Numbered from the stretch's first letter, positions 1 through 6,683 are shown. The stretch: 10,928 nucleotides of DNA from an uncultured Oscillospiraceae bacterium (GCA_934569425.1 CAKTKM010000041.1:1-10928); one strand, 5' to 3'. The notes: generated by a model not told the origin, from the letters alone. A program made the numbers and translations.

Positions 1-91
1 GGCCGGGCAGGAAGCCGAACACGATACCGGCAGCCGTGCCCAGCAGGCACAGCGGGAGCACGGTCCAGCTCATCGTCGCAAAAATACTCAT
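1..91 (-). CDS. tctA: TctA large permease subunit of a tripartite tricarboxylate transporter (5' end only)
   Basis: Only the first 30 codons are inside the window; the gene continues past the left edge. The visible protein begins MSIFATMSWTVLPLCLLGTA and continues into a Gly-rich stretch ending in FGFLPG. That hydrophobic first helix followed by G-x(3)-G-x-LPG is how TctA proteins (about 500 residues, around 12 membrane helices) usually begin. TctA is the main membrane channel of tripartite tricarboxylate transporters and works with TctB and the extracytoplasmic receptor TctC. The start is set by a perfect AGGAGG at 99-104 (minus strand), seven bases before the ATG. That ribosome site overlaps the tctB stop codon, so the two permease genes are probably translated together. 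The assignment rests on this short N-terminus plus the tctB and tctC neighbours. Confidence 0.85.
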   Translation of the reverse strand, partial: MSIFATMSWTVLPLCLLGTAAGIVFGFLPG

Positions 92-103
92 GTGTGTTCC
101 TCC

Positions 104-583
104 TTAGATAAAGAGCGTGGGGATGGTGATCTTCAGTGCATACTGGAATACCACATACAGGAACGCCGTGAAGCCTACCGGCACGGCGGCCAGGAGGATC
201 TTGTTCTTCTCGCCCAGCAGCAGCATGGTCACTACCATCAGGGCGATGGTGGCAATGATGAAGCCGATGTACTCCATCACGAACGCATAGACGACCAGCG
301 CTGCGATCTCCAGCACCACCACCAGCGCGCCTCTGTTGCTCTTGGGATCGTTGGTCTCCTCGGCCTGGCGCTTGCCCGCCGCGATGATCTCACTGATAAA
401 GACCCAGATATTCAGTGCGATAAAGATGTAGAGGATAAACTTGGGGATGGTCGCGCCGGTGCCCCAGGTGGAGCTGTCTCCGATGCCCGCACCCTTCATC
501 TGATAGCACAGGACCAGCCAGGCCGCGCCGAGGATGATCAGGAACAGACTGACGAACACGTTCAGGCTGCAATATTTTTTCAT
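104..583 (-). CDS. tctB: TctB small permease subunit of a tripartite tricarboxylate transporter
   Basis: This 159-residue integral membrane protein is predicted to be the small subunit of a sodium- or proton-driven tripartite tricarboxylate transporter. Hydrophobic segments lie at about residues 8-27, 46-67, 86-104, 105-123 and 129-150. The polar loop between the second and third (about 70-85, KRQAEETNDPKSN) is typical of TctB. Length and layout fit the family, which is poorly conserved in sequence, so the assignment leans on the adjacent tctA start and on tctC two genes upstream. The ATG at 583 follows GGAG with a short spacer. The gap to the upstream dehydrogenase is only 23 bases and there is no internal terminator, so it is co-transcribed. 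TctB subunits do not define substrate, so nothing specific about the cargo follows. Confidence 0.85.
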   Translation of the reverse strand: MKKYCSLNVFVSLFLIILGAAWLVLCYQMKGAGIGDSSTWGTGATIPKFILYIFIALNIWVFISEIIAAGKRQAEETNDPKSNRGALVVVLEIAALVVYAFVMEYIGFIIATIALMVVTMLLLGEKNKILLAAVPVGFTAFLYVVFQYALKITIPTLFI

Positions 584-606
584 ACGTTACTCCAATCTCG
601 TGCGGC

Positions 607-1398
607 TCAATAGGTCTCGCCTTCCGCACGGTAGCTGTAATGGGGATTCTGCGTTGCGAACTTGCCGCCGCTGATCTGCATGGTAAAGCCGTCGATATAG
701 CCGGCCTGGTCGGAGGCCAGGAACAGATACCCTGGCACGATATCCTTGGGGTAGGCAAGCCGCTTCATGGCAATGGCGCTGACCAGCTTATCGTTGTTCT
801 TTTCACAGTTTTCACGGGTCAGCGGTGTCACCACCATGCCGGGCTGGATAGAATTGACACGGATATGATCAGCCGCCAGTTCTGCGGCGAATACACGCGT
901 TAGCTGATCCACACCGGCCTTGACCCCGGAGTACAGGGCGATGCCGCAGGTGGGGATCGTGGAGGTGAAGGAGGAGGTGTTGAGGATCACACCGCCGCCG
1001 GTTTTCCGCATCTCCTCGGCGGCATAGGCCGTGCCGAAAAAGACGCTCTTGAAGTTGATATTGACCAGTCGATGCCACTCGTCCTCCGTAACGGTATCGA
1101 AGGGTTTTCTGAAGTTGATGCCTGCGTTGTTGATGAACACGTCCAGACGCCCGAATTTTTCCACCACGGCGGTGACGAACGCCTTCAGTTCCTCGTTTAC
1201 GGAGACGTCGGTCTTGCAGGTAAGGGCCTCGAAGCCCTCCTTTGCGAGCATCTCCTCAAATTCCTTGATCTTGGCTTCGCTTCTGCCGCACACGGCGACC
1301 TTGCATCCCTCACGGGCGAAGCCCAAGGCCACTTCCGCGCCAATGCCGGTAGTACCGCCGGTGATGGCTACGACCTTGCCTTTCAGATTCAGATCCAT
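607..1398 (-). CDS. Short-chain dehydrogenase/reductase (SDR), classical type
   Basis: This 263-residue protein is a classical NAD(P)-dependent SDR. Visible landmarks are the Rossmann glycine motif TGGTTGIG (13-20), TDV with Asp64 near the adenine site, NNAG (90-93), and a complete catalytic set of Asn115, Ser143, Tyr156 and Lys160 (YSGVK). PG at 186-187 follows. Residues 36-40 (VCGRS) carry no acidic residue at the end of the second strand and have an Arg instead, which suggests NADP(H), but this is only inferred. The C-terminus (after about 246) is longer than the family minimum. The gene sits between the solute receptor and the permease genes, an unusual place that ties it to the imported compound. 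It most likely oxidises or reduces a hydroxyl/keto group of the substrate or an intermediate. AAGGAG at 1408-1413 sets the start. The exact substrate is unknown. Confidence 0.9.
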   Translation of the reverse strand: MDLNLKGKVVAITGGTTGIGAEVALGFAREGCKVAVCGRSEAKIKEFEEMLAKEGFEALTCKTDVSVNEELKAFVTAVVEKFGRLDVFINNAGINFRKPFDTVTEDEWHRLVNINFKSVFFGTAYAAEEMRKTGGGVILNTSSFTSTIPTCGIALYSGVKAGVDQLTRVFAAELAADHIRVNSIQPGMVVTPLTRENCEKNNDKLVSAIAMKRLAYPKDIVPGYLFLASDQAGYIDGFTMQISGGKFATQNPHYSYRAEGETY

Positions 1399-1420
1399 CT
1401 TATTCTTCTCCTTTTCGAGC

Positions 1421-1457
1421 GGGCCGGAGCGGCCCGGGGGATGCTGCCATCCCCCGG
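1421..1457 (-). promoter_or_regulatory. Tandem GC-rich hairpins in the receptor-SDR gap (likely mRNA stabiliser/attenuator)
   Basis: The 110-base gap between tctC and the SDR gene holds two hairpins. One has a perfect 10-bp stem (1434-1443 with 1448-1457) and a 4-base loop. The other has a 6-bp stem (1421-1426 with 1430-1435) and a 3-base loop. They share two bases, so both cannot form fully at once. In the mRNA no U-run follows, so this does not look like a full terminator. Such structures commonly protect the 3' end of a highly expressed binding-protein message and lower expression of the permease genes behind it; that role is inferred. The second hairpin ends just upstream of the SDR ribosome site. 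Confidence 0.6.
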
Positions 1458-1508
1458 CGGCCGTTCCGTTATGTGCTTGGAACCGTTTTGTGCTTCTGCG
1501 CGCCGCGC

Positions 1509-2534
1509 TTACAGCATGCCGATGGCCTTCAGAGTGGTCTCAGCATTCTTGTAGCCGCTGCTCCACTTCTCGGCGATCTCCTTCTGGCCCAGCAGGACCA
1601 CAGGGTTGCCCAGGTTCTCGAAGGTCTGGACGGTCTCAGGCTGCGCCATGATGTCCAGGATGGTGGTCTCCAGCAGGTCAACGATCGCCTGATCGGTGCC
1701 GGCAGGAGCGGCGAAGGCGTACCAGGTGCCGCCGTCGGAGGTCAGGTTGTAGCCAGCAGCGCAGGGCAGATCGCCGGCGAAGTCAGGAGTCTCGGGGCCG
1801 TTGCAGAACAGGGGGATGAAGTCGCCGGACTCGACATAAGCGGAGACCTCGGACCAGATGGTAGCGGTGGCGTCAACGTGGCCGCCCAGCAGGTTGGTGA
1901 CAGCCTCAGCGCCGCCGCCGTAAGCGATGTGCTGGAACAGGTTGGCGTCGTCAGCCAGGCCCAGGCCCAGAGCCGCCAGACCGATGTGGTGGGAGGAACC
2001 GGCGCCGGAGGAACCGACAGTGATGGTGCCGGGATTGGCCTTGGCCTTCTCCACCAGCTCATCGAAGGTGGTGATGCCGGAGTCCTTGCGGACGCAGATG
2101 AAAGAGGGAGACGCGGAGACCTGGCAGATGGGGGCGAAGCTCTCATCGGTGTAAGTCACGTCGTTCAGCCAGGGGGACAGCGTACAGGCACCGCAGGCGG
2201 TGAGGATCAGGGTGTAGCCGTCGTTCTTGGAAGCGGCCAGCAGCTGCATGCCGATGGAGCCGGATCCGCCGGGCTTGTCGTCAACCACAACGGAGACGCC
2301 CAGACGCTTGGCCAGCTCATCGGCCACCGCGCGGCTCATCAGGTCGCTGCCGCCGCCGGCGGAGTAGGGGCAGATGATGGTGATGGTCTTCTTGGGCCAA
2401 TCCAGCTTGGTCTCCTGCTGGGTGTCGCCGTCACCATCGGTGTTGGAGTTGGCGGGCTGGCTGCCGCAGGCCACCAGCATCAGAGCCATTGCGAGGGCGA
2501 GGATAAGACTAACGATTCTCTTTGCCTTCTTCAT
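1509..2534 (-). CDS. tctC: TctC (Bug-family) lipoprotein solute receptor of the tripartite tricarboxylate transporter
   Basis: This 341-residue extracytoplasmic binding protein captures the transported organic acid and hands it to TctA/TctB. It opens with a lipoprotein signal: MKKAKR, a hydrophobic core, and the lipobox LVAC with Cys23 as the lipidated residue. An acidic, Ser/Asn-rich linker (about 25-42) follows. The Bug/TctC core includes YSAGGGSDLMSR (57-68), the usual ligand-loop motif, then HHIGLAAL (182-189) and YGGGAEAVTNLLGGHVDA (205-222), which corresponds to the family's second ligand-contact loop and the LLGG-xVD signature. Length is normal once the signal peptide is counted. AAGGAG precedes the ATG. 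Family members bind citrate, tartrate, other di- and tricarboxylates, or aromatic acids; residues here do not settle which. As the receptor gene it is flanked by a hairpin on each side. Confidence 0.95.
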   Translation of the reverse strand: MKKAKRIVSLILALAMALMLVACGSQPANSNTDGDGDTQQETKLDWPKKTITIICPYSAGGGSDLMSRAVADELAKRLGVSVVVDDKPGGSGSIGMQLLAASKNDGYTLILTACGACTLSPWLNDVTYTDESFAPICQVSASPSFICVRKDSGITTFDELVEKAKANPGTITVGSSGAGSSHHIGLAALGLGLADDANLFQHIAYGGGAEAVTNLLGGHVDATATIWSEVSAYVESGDFIPLFCNGPETPDFAGDLPCAAGYNLTSDGGTWYAFAAPAGTDQAIVDLLETTILDIMAQPETVQTFENLGNPVVLLGQKEIAEKWSSGYKNAETTLKAIGML

Positions 2535-2578
2535 GTTCTTTCTCCTTCAAATAAATTTTGGGGTTTTATTTACATAAA

Positions 2579-2607
2579 CAGACAGCCTTTGTTGTTCCGG
2601 CCGTCTG
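2579..2607 (-). promoter_or_regulatory. Hairpin between the hydroxyacid dehydrogenase and tctC genes
   Basis: A 9-bp stem (2579-2587 with 2599-2607, one G-U pair in the minus-strand RNA) encloses an 11-base loop. It lies 41 bases after the dehydrogenase stop and 45 bases before the tctC start. The RNA downstream starts UUUAUGUAAAUAAAA, which is U/A-rich but not a clean U-run. It may be a partial terminator or an RNA-processing signal that sets the level of the receptor message; the function is inferred. Confidence 0.45.
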
Positions 2608-2648
2608 CTGATGCCGGGAAATTTGCCTTTGCTCAGAAGCGCGGGGAC

Positions 2649-3614
2649 TTACTGCACATGGAAGATCTCCATTTTGTTGGCGCAGCACTCGGGAACGCGG
2701 CCGCTCAGCACATCGTCGATGCCCTTTGCCACCTGAATGGACATCCGGCGGCGGGCCGCCTCGGAGATGCCGGCGGTGTGGGGGGACAGCAGCACGTTGT
2801 CCAGCTTGTAGATAGGATGGCTGAAATCAGGCGGCTCCGGCGTAAAGGCGTCCAGCGCGGCGCCGGCGATCTTCTTCTCCGCCAGTGCGCGGTACAGCGC
2901 GTCCAGATCCACCATCATGCCGCGGGAGAAGTTGATGACAAACGCGGTGGGCTTCATCAGCGACAGGGAGTGGTCGTTGATCATGTGGGTGTTCTCCGGC
3001 GTCAGCGGCATATGCAGGGAGATCACGTCGGACTGTCTGCACAGGTCGTCAAACGTCTCCGCCCACCGGCAGCCCATGCTCTCGATCTTCTCGCGGGGCA
3101 GGAACGGGTCGAACACCAGCACCTCCATGCGGAAGGCCTTTGCCAGCTCCGCCACCATCTGACCGATACGGCCCAGGCCCACGATGCCGAACACCTGACC
3201 CTCCACGTCGGTGAAGCCACCCTCGTCGCGGCACTTCCAGTTGCCGGCGTGCATGGCGTTGTCGAAATAGGTCAGCCGCTTGTACAGCGCGCCCACGGCG
3301 AACATGGTGTGCTCCGCCACGGACCAGGTGTTGGCATGACCGGTGGTCAGCACCGCGATGCCGCGGGCGTTGGCCTCCGCCACGTCAATGTTGTCCACGC
3401 CGATGCCGTTCTTGGCGATGGCCTCCAGCTTCGTGCCGGCGGCGATGATGTCCTTGTCCACATCCGTCAGCCGGGTCACGATGGCGCTGGCATCCTTGAC
3501 CGCCTCCATGAGGAACGCCTTGTCCTCATTGTTGGCGACTACCACGTCGTACTTTTCGCGCAGCATGTCCATGCCTGCGGCATGAATAGGCTGAATATAC
3601 AATACTTTTTTCAT
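2649..3614 (-). CDS. D-isomer-specific 2-hydroxyacid dehydrogenase, NAD-binding (SerA-like fold)
   Basis: This 321-residue enzyme belongs to the D-2-hydroxyacid dehydrogenase family (phosphoglycerate dehydrogenase-like, catalytic core only, no ACT domain). It should interconvert a 2-hydroxyacid and the 2-oxoacid. Visible features are GIGVDNID (70-77), the NAD motif GLGRIG (146-151), Asp169 at the end of the second Rossmann strand (prefers NAD), and the full catalytic triad Arg231 (NFSRG), Glu260 (TPEPP) and His279 (SPHTAG). The C-terminal CCANKMEIFHVQ tail is short. It is the second gene of the operon, 33 bases after the aldolase, so it likely works on the aldolase substrate or product, or on the imported acid. 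The ribosome site is weaker than its neighbours': AAAGGAA lies far upstream and GGTGAT is close to the ATG. The annotation as a serine-biosynthesis enzyme would be doubtful given this context. Confidence 0.92.
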   Translation of the reverse strand: MKKVLYIQPIHAAGMDMLREKYDVVVANNEDKAFLMEAVKDASAIVTRLTDVDKDIIAAGTKLEAIAKNGIGVDNIDVAEANARGIAVLTTGHANTWSVAEHTMFAVGALYKRLTYFDNAMHAGNWKCRDEGGFTDVEGQVFGIVGLGRIGQMVAELAKAFRMEVLVFDPFLPREKIESMGCRWAETFDDLCRQSDVISLHMPLTPENTHMINDHSLSLMKPTAFVINFSRGMMVDLDALYRALAEKKIAGAALDAFTPEPPDFSHPIYKLDNVLLSPHTAGISEAARRRMSIQVAKGIDDVLSGRVPECCANKMEIFHVQ

Positions 3615-3647
3615 ACTATCACCACGTTTTTCCTTTGGTTTCTCCTA

Positions 3648-4577
3648 TTACTGCAGGCTCTTTTTGAAATCGGCGTACATCTCGTCGACCTCTTTGACCT
3701 TCTTGGCGATGTTGGCCTCCTCCTCGGGCAGCGTGAAGTCCTGCGGCCACATCACGCGCTTGTCGGTAAAGCCGCGCAGGGAGATGGCGTACTTGGCGGC
3801 AGCCGTGCCGTTCTTGGTCATGCCCAGGATCTTGGAGGACTCGCGCAGCAGCGCGTCGTACTTCCAGGTCAGGGCGATGTCGCCGCTCCTGGCTGCGTTG
3901 TAGGCGTCCACAAACAGCTCGGGGAAGCAGGGAGCCAGCGCGGGAACGAAGCCGTCCGCGCCCATCAGCACCTCGGTCAGAGCCTGCGCCGTGGCGCCGC
4001 TGAGGGTGGAGAAGTTGGGGTCGTCGTTGAACTCGTGCATCACCTGCAGGAAGCTGGTGAAGTCGCCGGAGCTGTCCTTGCAGCCGACGATGCGCTTGTC
4101 CAGCTTGGCGATTTTGATGATGGTCGCGCCGGTCAGCTTCATGCCGGTAAAGGGAGGAATGTTATAGATGATGAGCTCAGGAATGTCGGTCTCCTGCAGG
4201 ATGCGCTCGAAGTGGCGCACCGTCTCATCCTGAGAGGTATGGCGATCATAGAACACGGAGGTGACCGCCGCGCAGGTCAGGCCCACATCCTGTGCCGCCT
4301 TGATGTTCTCGATGACGCGGCGGGTGCTGGTATCCATGCAGCCTGCCATAACGGGGATGCGGCCGTTGATCTGGTCCAGCGTGATCTGGATGGCGCGGGT
4401 GCGCTCCTTCTGCGTCAGCGCCATGGTCTCGCCGTTGGTGCCGGCCACCAGGATGCCGTGCAGGCCGCCCTGCACACAGTACTCCAGCAGCTGCCGGTAT
4501 CCCGCCTCGTCCACATTCTCGTGGGCATCTACCGGCGTGATGATGGGGGGAATGATACCATGATATTTCTTGAGCAT
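3648..4577 (-). CDS. DapA-family (class I) aldolase/lyase, not a true dihydrodipicolinate synthase
   Basis: This 309-residue TIM-barrel protein belongs to the DHDPS/N-acetylneuraminate lyase family, which forms a Schiff base with pyruvate or a pyruvate-like keto acid. Visible are GTNGE (46-50, the GTxGE carboxylate-binding loop), the catalytic Tyr138 in YNIPPFTG, and the Schiff-base Lys167 in GCKDSSGD. The family barrel ends by about residue 225, followed by the helical C-terminal domain. In real DHDPS an Arg follows YNxPx and binds aspartate semialdehyde; here that position is Phe143. The second Thr of GTTGE is Asn48. Lysine biosynthesis is therefore unlikely. A 2-keto-3-deoxy-acid, 4-hydroxy-2-oxo-acid or similar aldolase/dehydratase is more likely. 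It is the first gene of the transporter operon, with AAGGAGG seven to eight bases before the ATG, 44 bases after the predicted sigma-54 start. Confidence 0.9.
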   Translation of the reverse strand: MLKKYHGIIPPIITPVDAHENVDEAGYRQLLEYCVQGGLHGILVAGTNGETMALTQKERTRAIQITLDQINGRIPVMAGCMDTSTRRVIENIKAAQDVGLTCAAVTSVFYDRHTSQDETVRHFERILQETDIPELIIYNIPPFTGMKLTGATIIKIAKLDKRIVGCKDSSGDFTSFLQVMHEFNDDPNFSTLSGATAQALTEVLMGADGFVPALAPCFPELFVDAYNAARSGDIALTWKYDALLRESSKILGMTKNGTAAAKYAISLRGFTDKRVMWPQDFTLPEEEANIAKKVKEVDEMYADFKKSLQ

Positions 4578-4630
4578 ATTGACCTCCTTGATTTTTGGGT
4601 GATCTGTGGGAATGCCTTCTGCTAATTACT

Positions 4631-4648
4631 ATGCAAAACTCATGCCAA
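4631..4648 (-). promoter_or_regulatory. Sigma-54 (-24/-12) promoter of the aldolase-transporter operon
   Basis: The minus strand reads TTGGCATGAGTTTTGCAT. This matches the sigma-54 consensus TTGGCACG-N4-TTGCW at every fixed base except one in the -24 block (T for C). GG and GC have the exact required spacing. The predicted start is near 4621, giving a 44-base leader before the aldolase ATG. A divergently encoded activator with an intact GAFTGA loop is next door, which is the required partner. No competing -35/-10 pair was noticed in front of the operon. Confidence 0.85.
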
Positions 4649-4662
4649 CGCCGTCACGCCCC

Positions 4663-4678
4663 AAAAAACAGCTTTTTT
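4663..4678. promoter_or_regulatory. Phased A6/T6 tracts between sigma-54 promoter and activator sites (curved DNA)
   Basis: An A6 run (4663-4668) and a T6 run (4673-4678) are centred 10 bp apart, one helical turn, and another T5 run follows at 4689-4693. Phased A/T tracts bend DNA. The block lies between the -24/-12 element and the candidate activator sites, where sigma-54 systems need looping. The role is inferred; it could also be coincidence in an AT-rich gap. Confidence 0.4.
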
Positions 4679-4704
4679 CGACAACTTCTTTTTGCGTCCT
4701 CCTA

Positions 4705-4746
4705 TTTCAGTATTGCAATATGACCCTTTCATGTTGTAAAATGAAA
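4705..4746. promoter_or_regulatory. Two tandem imperfect inverted repeats, candidate activator (UAS) sites
   Basis: Copy 1 (4705-4723) starts TTTCA, contains the palindrome TATTGCAATA (4711-4720) and ends TGA. Copy 2 (4727-4746) is TTTCAT-N8-ATGAAA. The right parts, TTGCAATATGA (4713-4723) and TTGTAAAATGA (4734-4744), match at 9 of 11 positions and lie exactly 21 bp apart, two helical turns. They sit about 80-105 bp upstream of the -12 element, the usual distance for enhancer sites of sigma-54 activators. Binding by the neighbouring activator is inferred. Confidence 0.6.
4713..4742 (+). promoter_or_regulatory. Candidate sigma-A promoter of the activator gene
   Basis: TTGCAA (4713-4718) and TAAAAT (4737-4742) are separated by 18 bp and lie about 37 bases before the activator ATG. 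The -10 matches consensus at five of six positions; the -35 matches at four. Both boxes fall inside the candidate activator sites, so the activator would repress its own synthesis when bound. This is inferred from overlap only. Confidence 0.45.
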
Positions 4747-4778
4747 TATCCTCATTAAGAACACATAAGGAGGCCGCC

Positions 4779-6683
4779 ATGGATTACAGCATCACCTTCA
4801 TTATCCCGAACATTCCCGTCGTGGAGAGCGTGAAGTCCGCGTTGGAGAAAATGGAGCTTGATTATCCGGTGTATCTCCGCTCCACGGGAGAGGCCGTAGA
4901 GCTGGCGCGGGAGCTGATCCCCAAGGGCGTCAAGCTGATCGTGAGCCACGGCCTGACGCTGGAGCATATCCGCAACGAGCTCACCATCCCCGCCATCGAC
5001 CTCCCCTTCAGCGGCCTGGATGCGCTGGCCGCCGCCAGAAGCGCCCTGCAGCTGCCCGGCCGGATCGTACACCTCGGCACCCAGTCCCTGCACCACTACA
5101 TCCAGCGCAGCCTGGCCCTCATCGGCGAGGACCCCCAGCGCATCGACTTTTACCAGCTGAAGCTGGGCCGCACCGTGGAGGAGCAGACACAGGACATGAT
5201 CGACGCCGGCTACAACGTGTTCATCGGCGGTTACTCCATGGTGGCCTATGCAAAGAAGGCCGGAAAATACGGTCTGGAATTTGACGCCGACGAACTCATC
5301 ATCGAAGCCACGGTGCAGAACGCGCAGGCGCTGCTGAGCACCATCCAGCAGCGCGAGCAGCGGAACGAGCTGGACCGCGCCATTCTGCAGGCAAGCTCAG
5401 ACGCCATCATCGCCATCGACCAGAACCGCCGCATTTTCAACATCAACCCCACCGCCATCCAGACGTTCCAGCGGCCGGAGGAGGAGCTTCTGGGCCGCGT
5501 GCTGGAGGACGCCATGCAGGAGTGCGGCATCGTGGACGTGGAGAACGCGGACTGGAAAAACAGCTATCCCTCCGACAGCACCGCCGTCATCCTGCGGGAG
5601 CTGCCGGTCATGATCGGCGGTCTCCAGCGGGGCAGCGTGATCTCCATCAAGCAGATGTCCGAGATCCGCGACCTGGAGCTGCAGGTGCGCAAGGCCGTTA
5701 TCGACAAGGGCTTCACCGCCAAGAAGCATTTCAGCGACATCGTGGGCGTCAGCCCCGCCATTCTGCAGGCCAAGGCACAGGCCGAGGCCTACGCGCCCTA
5801 TGACAGCGCCATCCTGATCTGCGGCGAGACAGGAACGGGCAAGGAGGTCTTTGCCCAGAGCATCCACAATGCCAGCAAGCGGAAAAACGAGGCCTTCGTG
5901 GCCATCAACTGCGCCACGCTGCCGGAAAGCCTTATCGAAAGCGAGCTGTTCGGCCACGCGAAGGGCGCCTTTACCGGCGCGTCGCGGGAGGGCAAGCAGG
6001 GCCTGTTCGAGATCGCCAACAAGGGCACCATCTTCCTCGACGAGATCAGCGAGCTGCCCATCTCCGTGCAGGCCAAGCTGCTCCGCGTCATTCAGGAGGG
6101 GGAGTTCATGCGGGTCGGCGGCGACAAGCTCATCCAGGTGGACGTGCGCGTGATCTGTTCCTCCAACCGGGACCTGCTGCAGCTCATCGAGGAGCGCAAA
6201 TTCAAGGCCGACCTCTACTACCGCCTCTCCGTGCTGGAGATCGACCTCCCGCCGCTGCGGGACCGCCCCGGCGACATTGAGGAGCTGGCGCAGGCCCTTG
6301 TCTGGACGTTCTCGAAAAAGCACCAGAAGAACGTGCAGAAGATCTCCGACGATGTGCTCCAGACCCTGAAGCACTTCCCCTTCCTCGGCAACGTGCGGGA
6401 GCTGGGCAACATCATCGAGCGCATGACCATTCTGGAAAACGGCACCACGCTGACGCTGGATACCATGCGGCGCTGCAACCTGCGGCTCCCCGCGGAGGCC
6501 CCCGCCGGATCCGAGTCCGTCGCCGCCTCCTCCCTGCGCATCCAGGACGCGGAGCACGCCGCCATTCTGGCCGCGCTGAAAAAATGCGGCGGCAACAAGG
6601 CCGCCGCCGCAAGAATGCTGGGGATCTCTTACTCCACCCTGTGGCGCAAGCTGAGACAGTTCCCCGCAGATACCGCAGAATGA
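4779..6683 (+). CDS. Sigma-54-dependent transcriptional activator with PrpR-type sensor, PAS-like, AAA+ and Fis-type HTH domains
   Basis: This 634-residue protein is a bacterial enhancer-binding protein. Residues 1-180 resemble the PrpR N-terminal sensor (Pfam PrpR_N), with the typical IVSHGLTLEHIRNEL-IPAIDLPFSGLDAL block (54-83) and GYNVFIGGYS (144-153) before YGLEF. In PrpR this domain senses 2-methylcitrate; here the ligand is probably the imported acid or an intermediate. A PAS-like segment covers about 195-300 (SSDAIIAIDQNRRIFNINPTA). The AAA+ domain has Walker A GETGTGKE (349-356), GAFTGA (396-401) for sigma-54 contact, Walker B IFLDEI (418-423), the RLSVLEI region (482-488) and FLGNVREL (535-542). 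A Fis-type helix-turn-helix is at about 598-626 (GGNKAAAARMLGISYSTLWRKL). All key ATPase elements are intact, so it should be active. No receiver domain is present, which points to ligand rather than kinase control. The start follows AAGGAGG. It is divergent from the operon it very likely controls. Confidence 0.93.
   Translation: MDYSITFIIPNIPVVESVKSALEKMELDYPVYLRSTGEAVELARELIPKGVKLIVSHGLTLEHIRNELTIPAIDLPFSGLDALAAARSALQLPGRIVHLGTQSLHHYIQRSLALIGEDPQRIDFYQLKLGRTVEEQTQDMIDAGYNVFIGGYSMVAYAKKAGKYGLEFDADELIIEATVQNAQALLSTIQQREQRNELDRAILQASSDAIIAIDQNRRIFNINPTAIQTFQRPEEELLGRVLEDAMQECGIVDVENADWKNSYPSDSTAVILRELPVMIGGLQRGSVISIKQMSEIRDLELQVRKAVIDKGFTAKKHFSDIVGVSPAILQAKAQAEAYAPYDSAILICGETGTGKEVFAQSIHNASKRKNEAFVAINCATLPESLIESELFGHAKGAFTGASREGKQGLFEIANKGTIFLDEISELPISVQAKLLRVIQEGEFMRVGGDKLIQVDVRVICSSNRDLLQLIEERKFKADLYYRLSVLEIDLPPLRDRPGDIEELAQALVWTFSKKHQKNVQKISDDVLQTLKHFPFLGNVRELGNIIERMTILENGTTLTLDTMRRCNLRLPAEAPAGSESVAASSLRIQDAEHAAILAALKKCGGNKAAAARMLGISYSTLWRKLRQFPADTAE

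Noticed and set aside
1473..4625. Very long open frame on the plus strand (over 1000 codons) opposite three operon genes
   Set aside because: It is antisense to proteins with complete catalytic motifs (SBP, dehydrogenase, aldolase). Its translation is rich in Gly, Ala, His, Gln and Val with no domain, as expected from the complementary frame of GC-rich genes. It also runs over gene gaps and the sigma-54 promoter.
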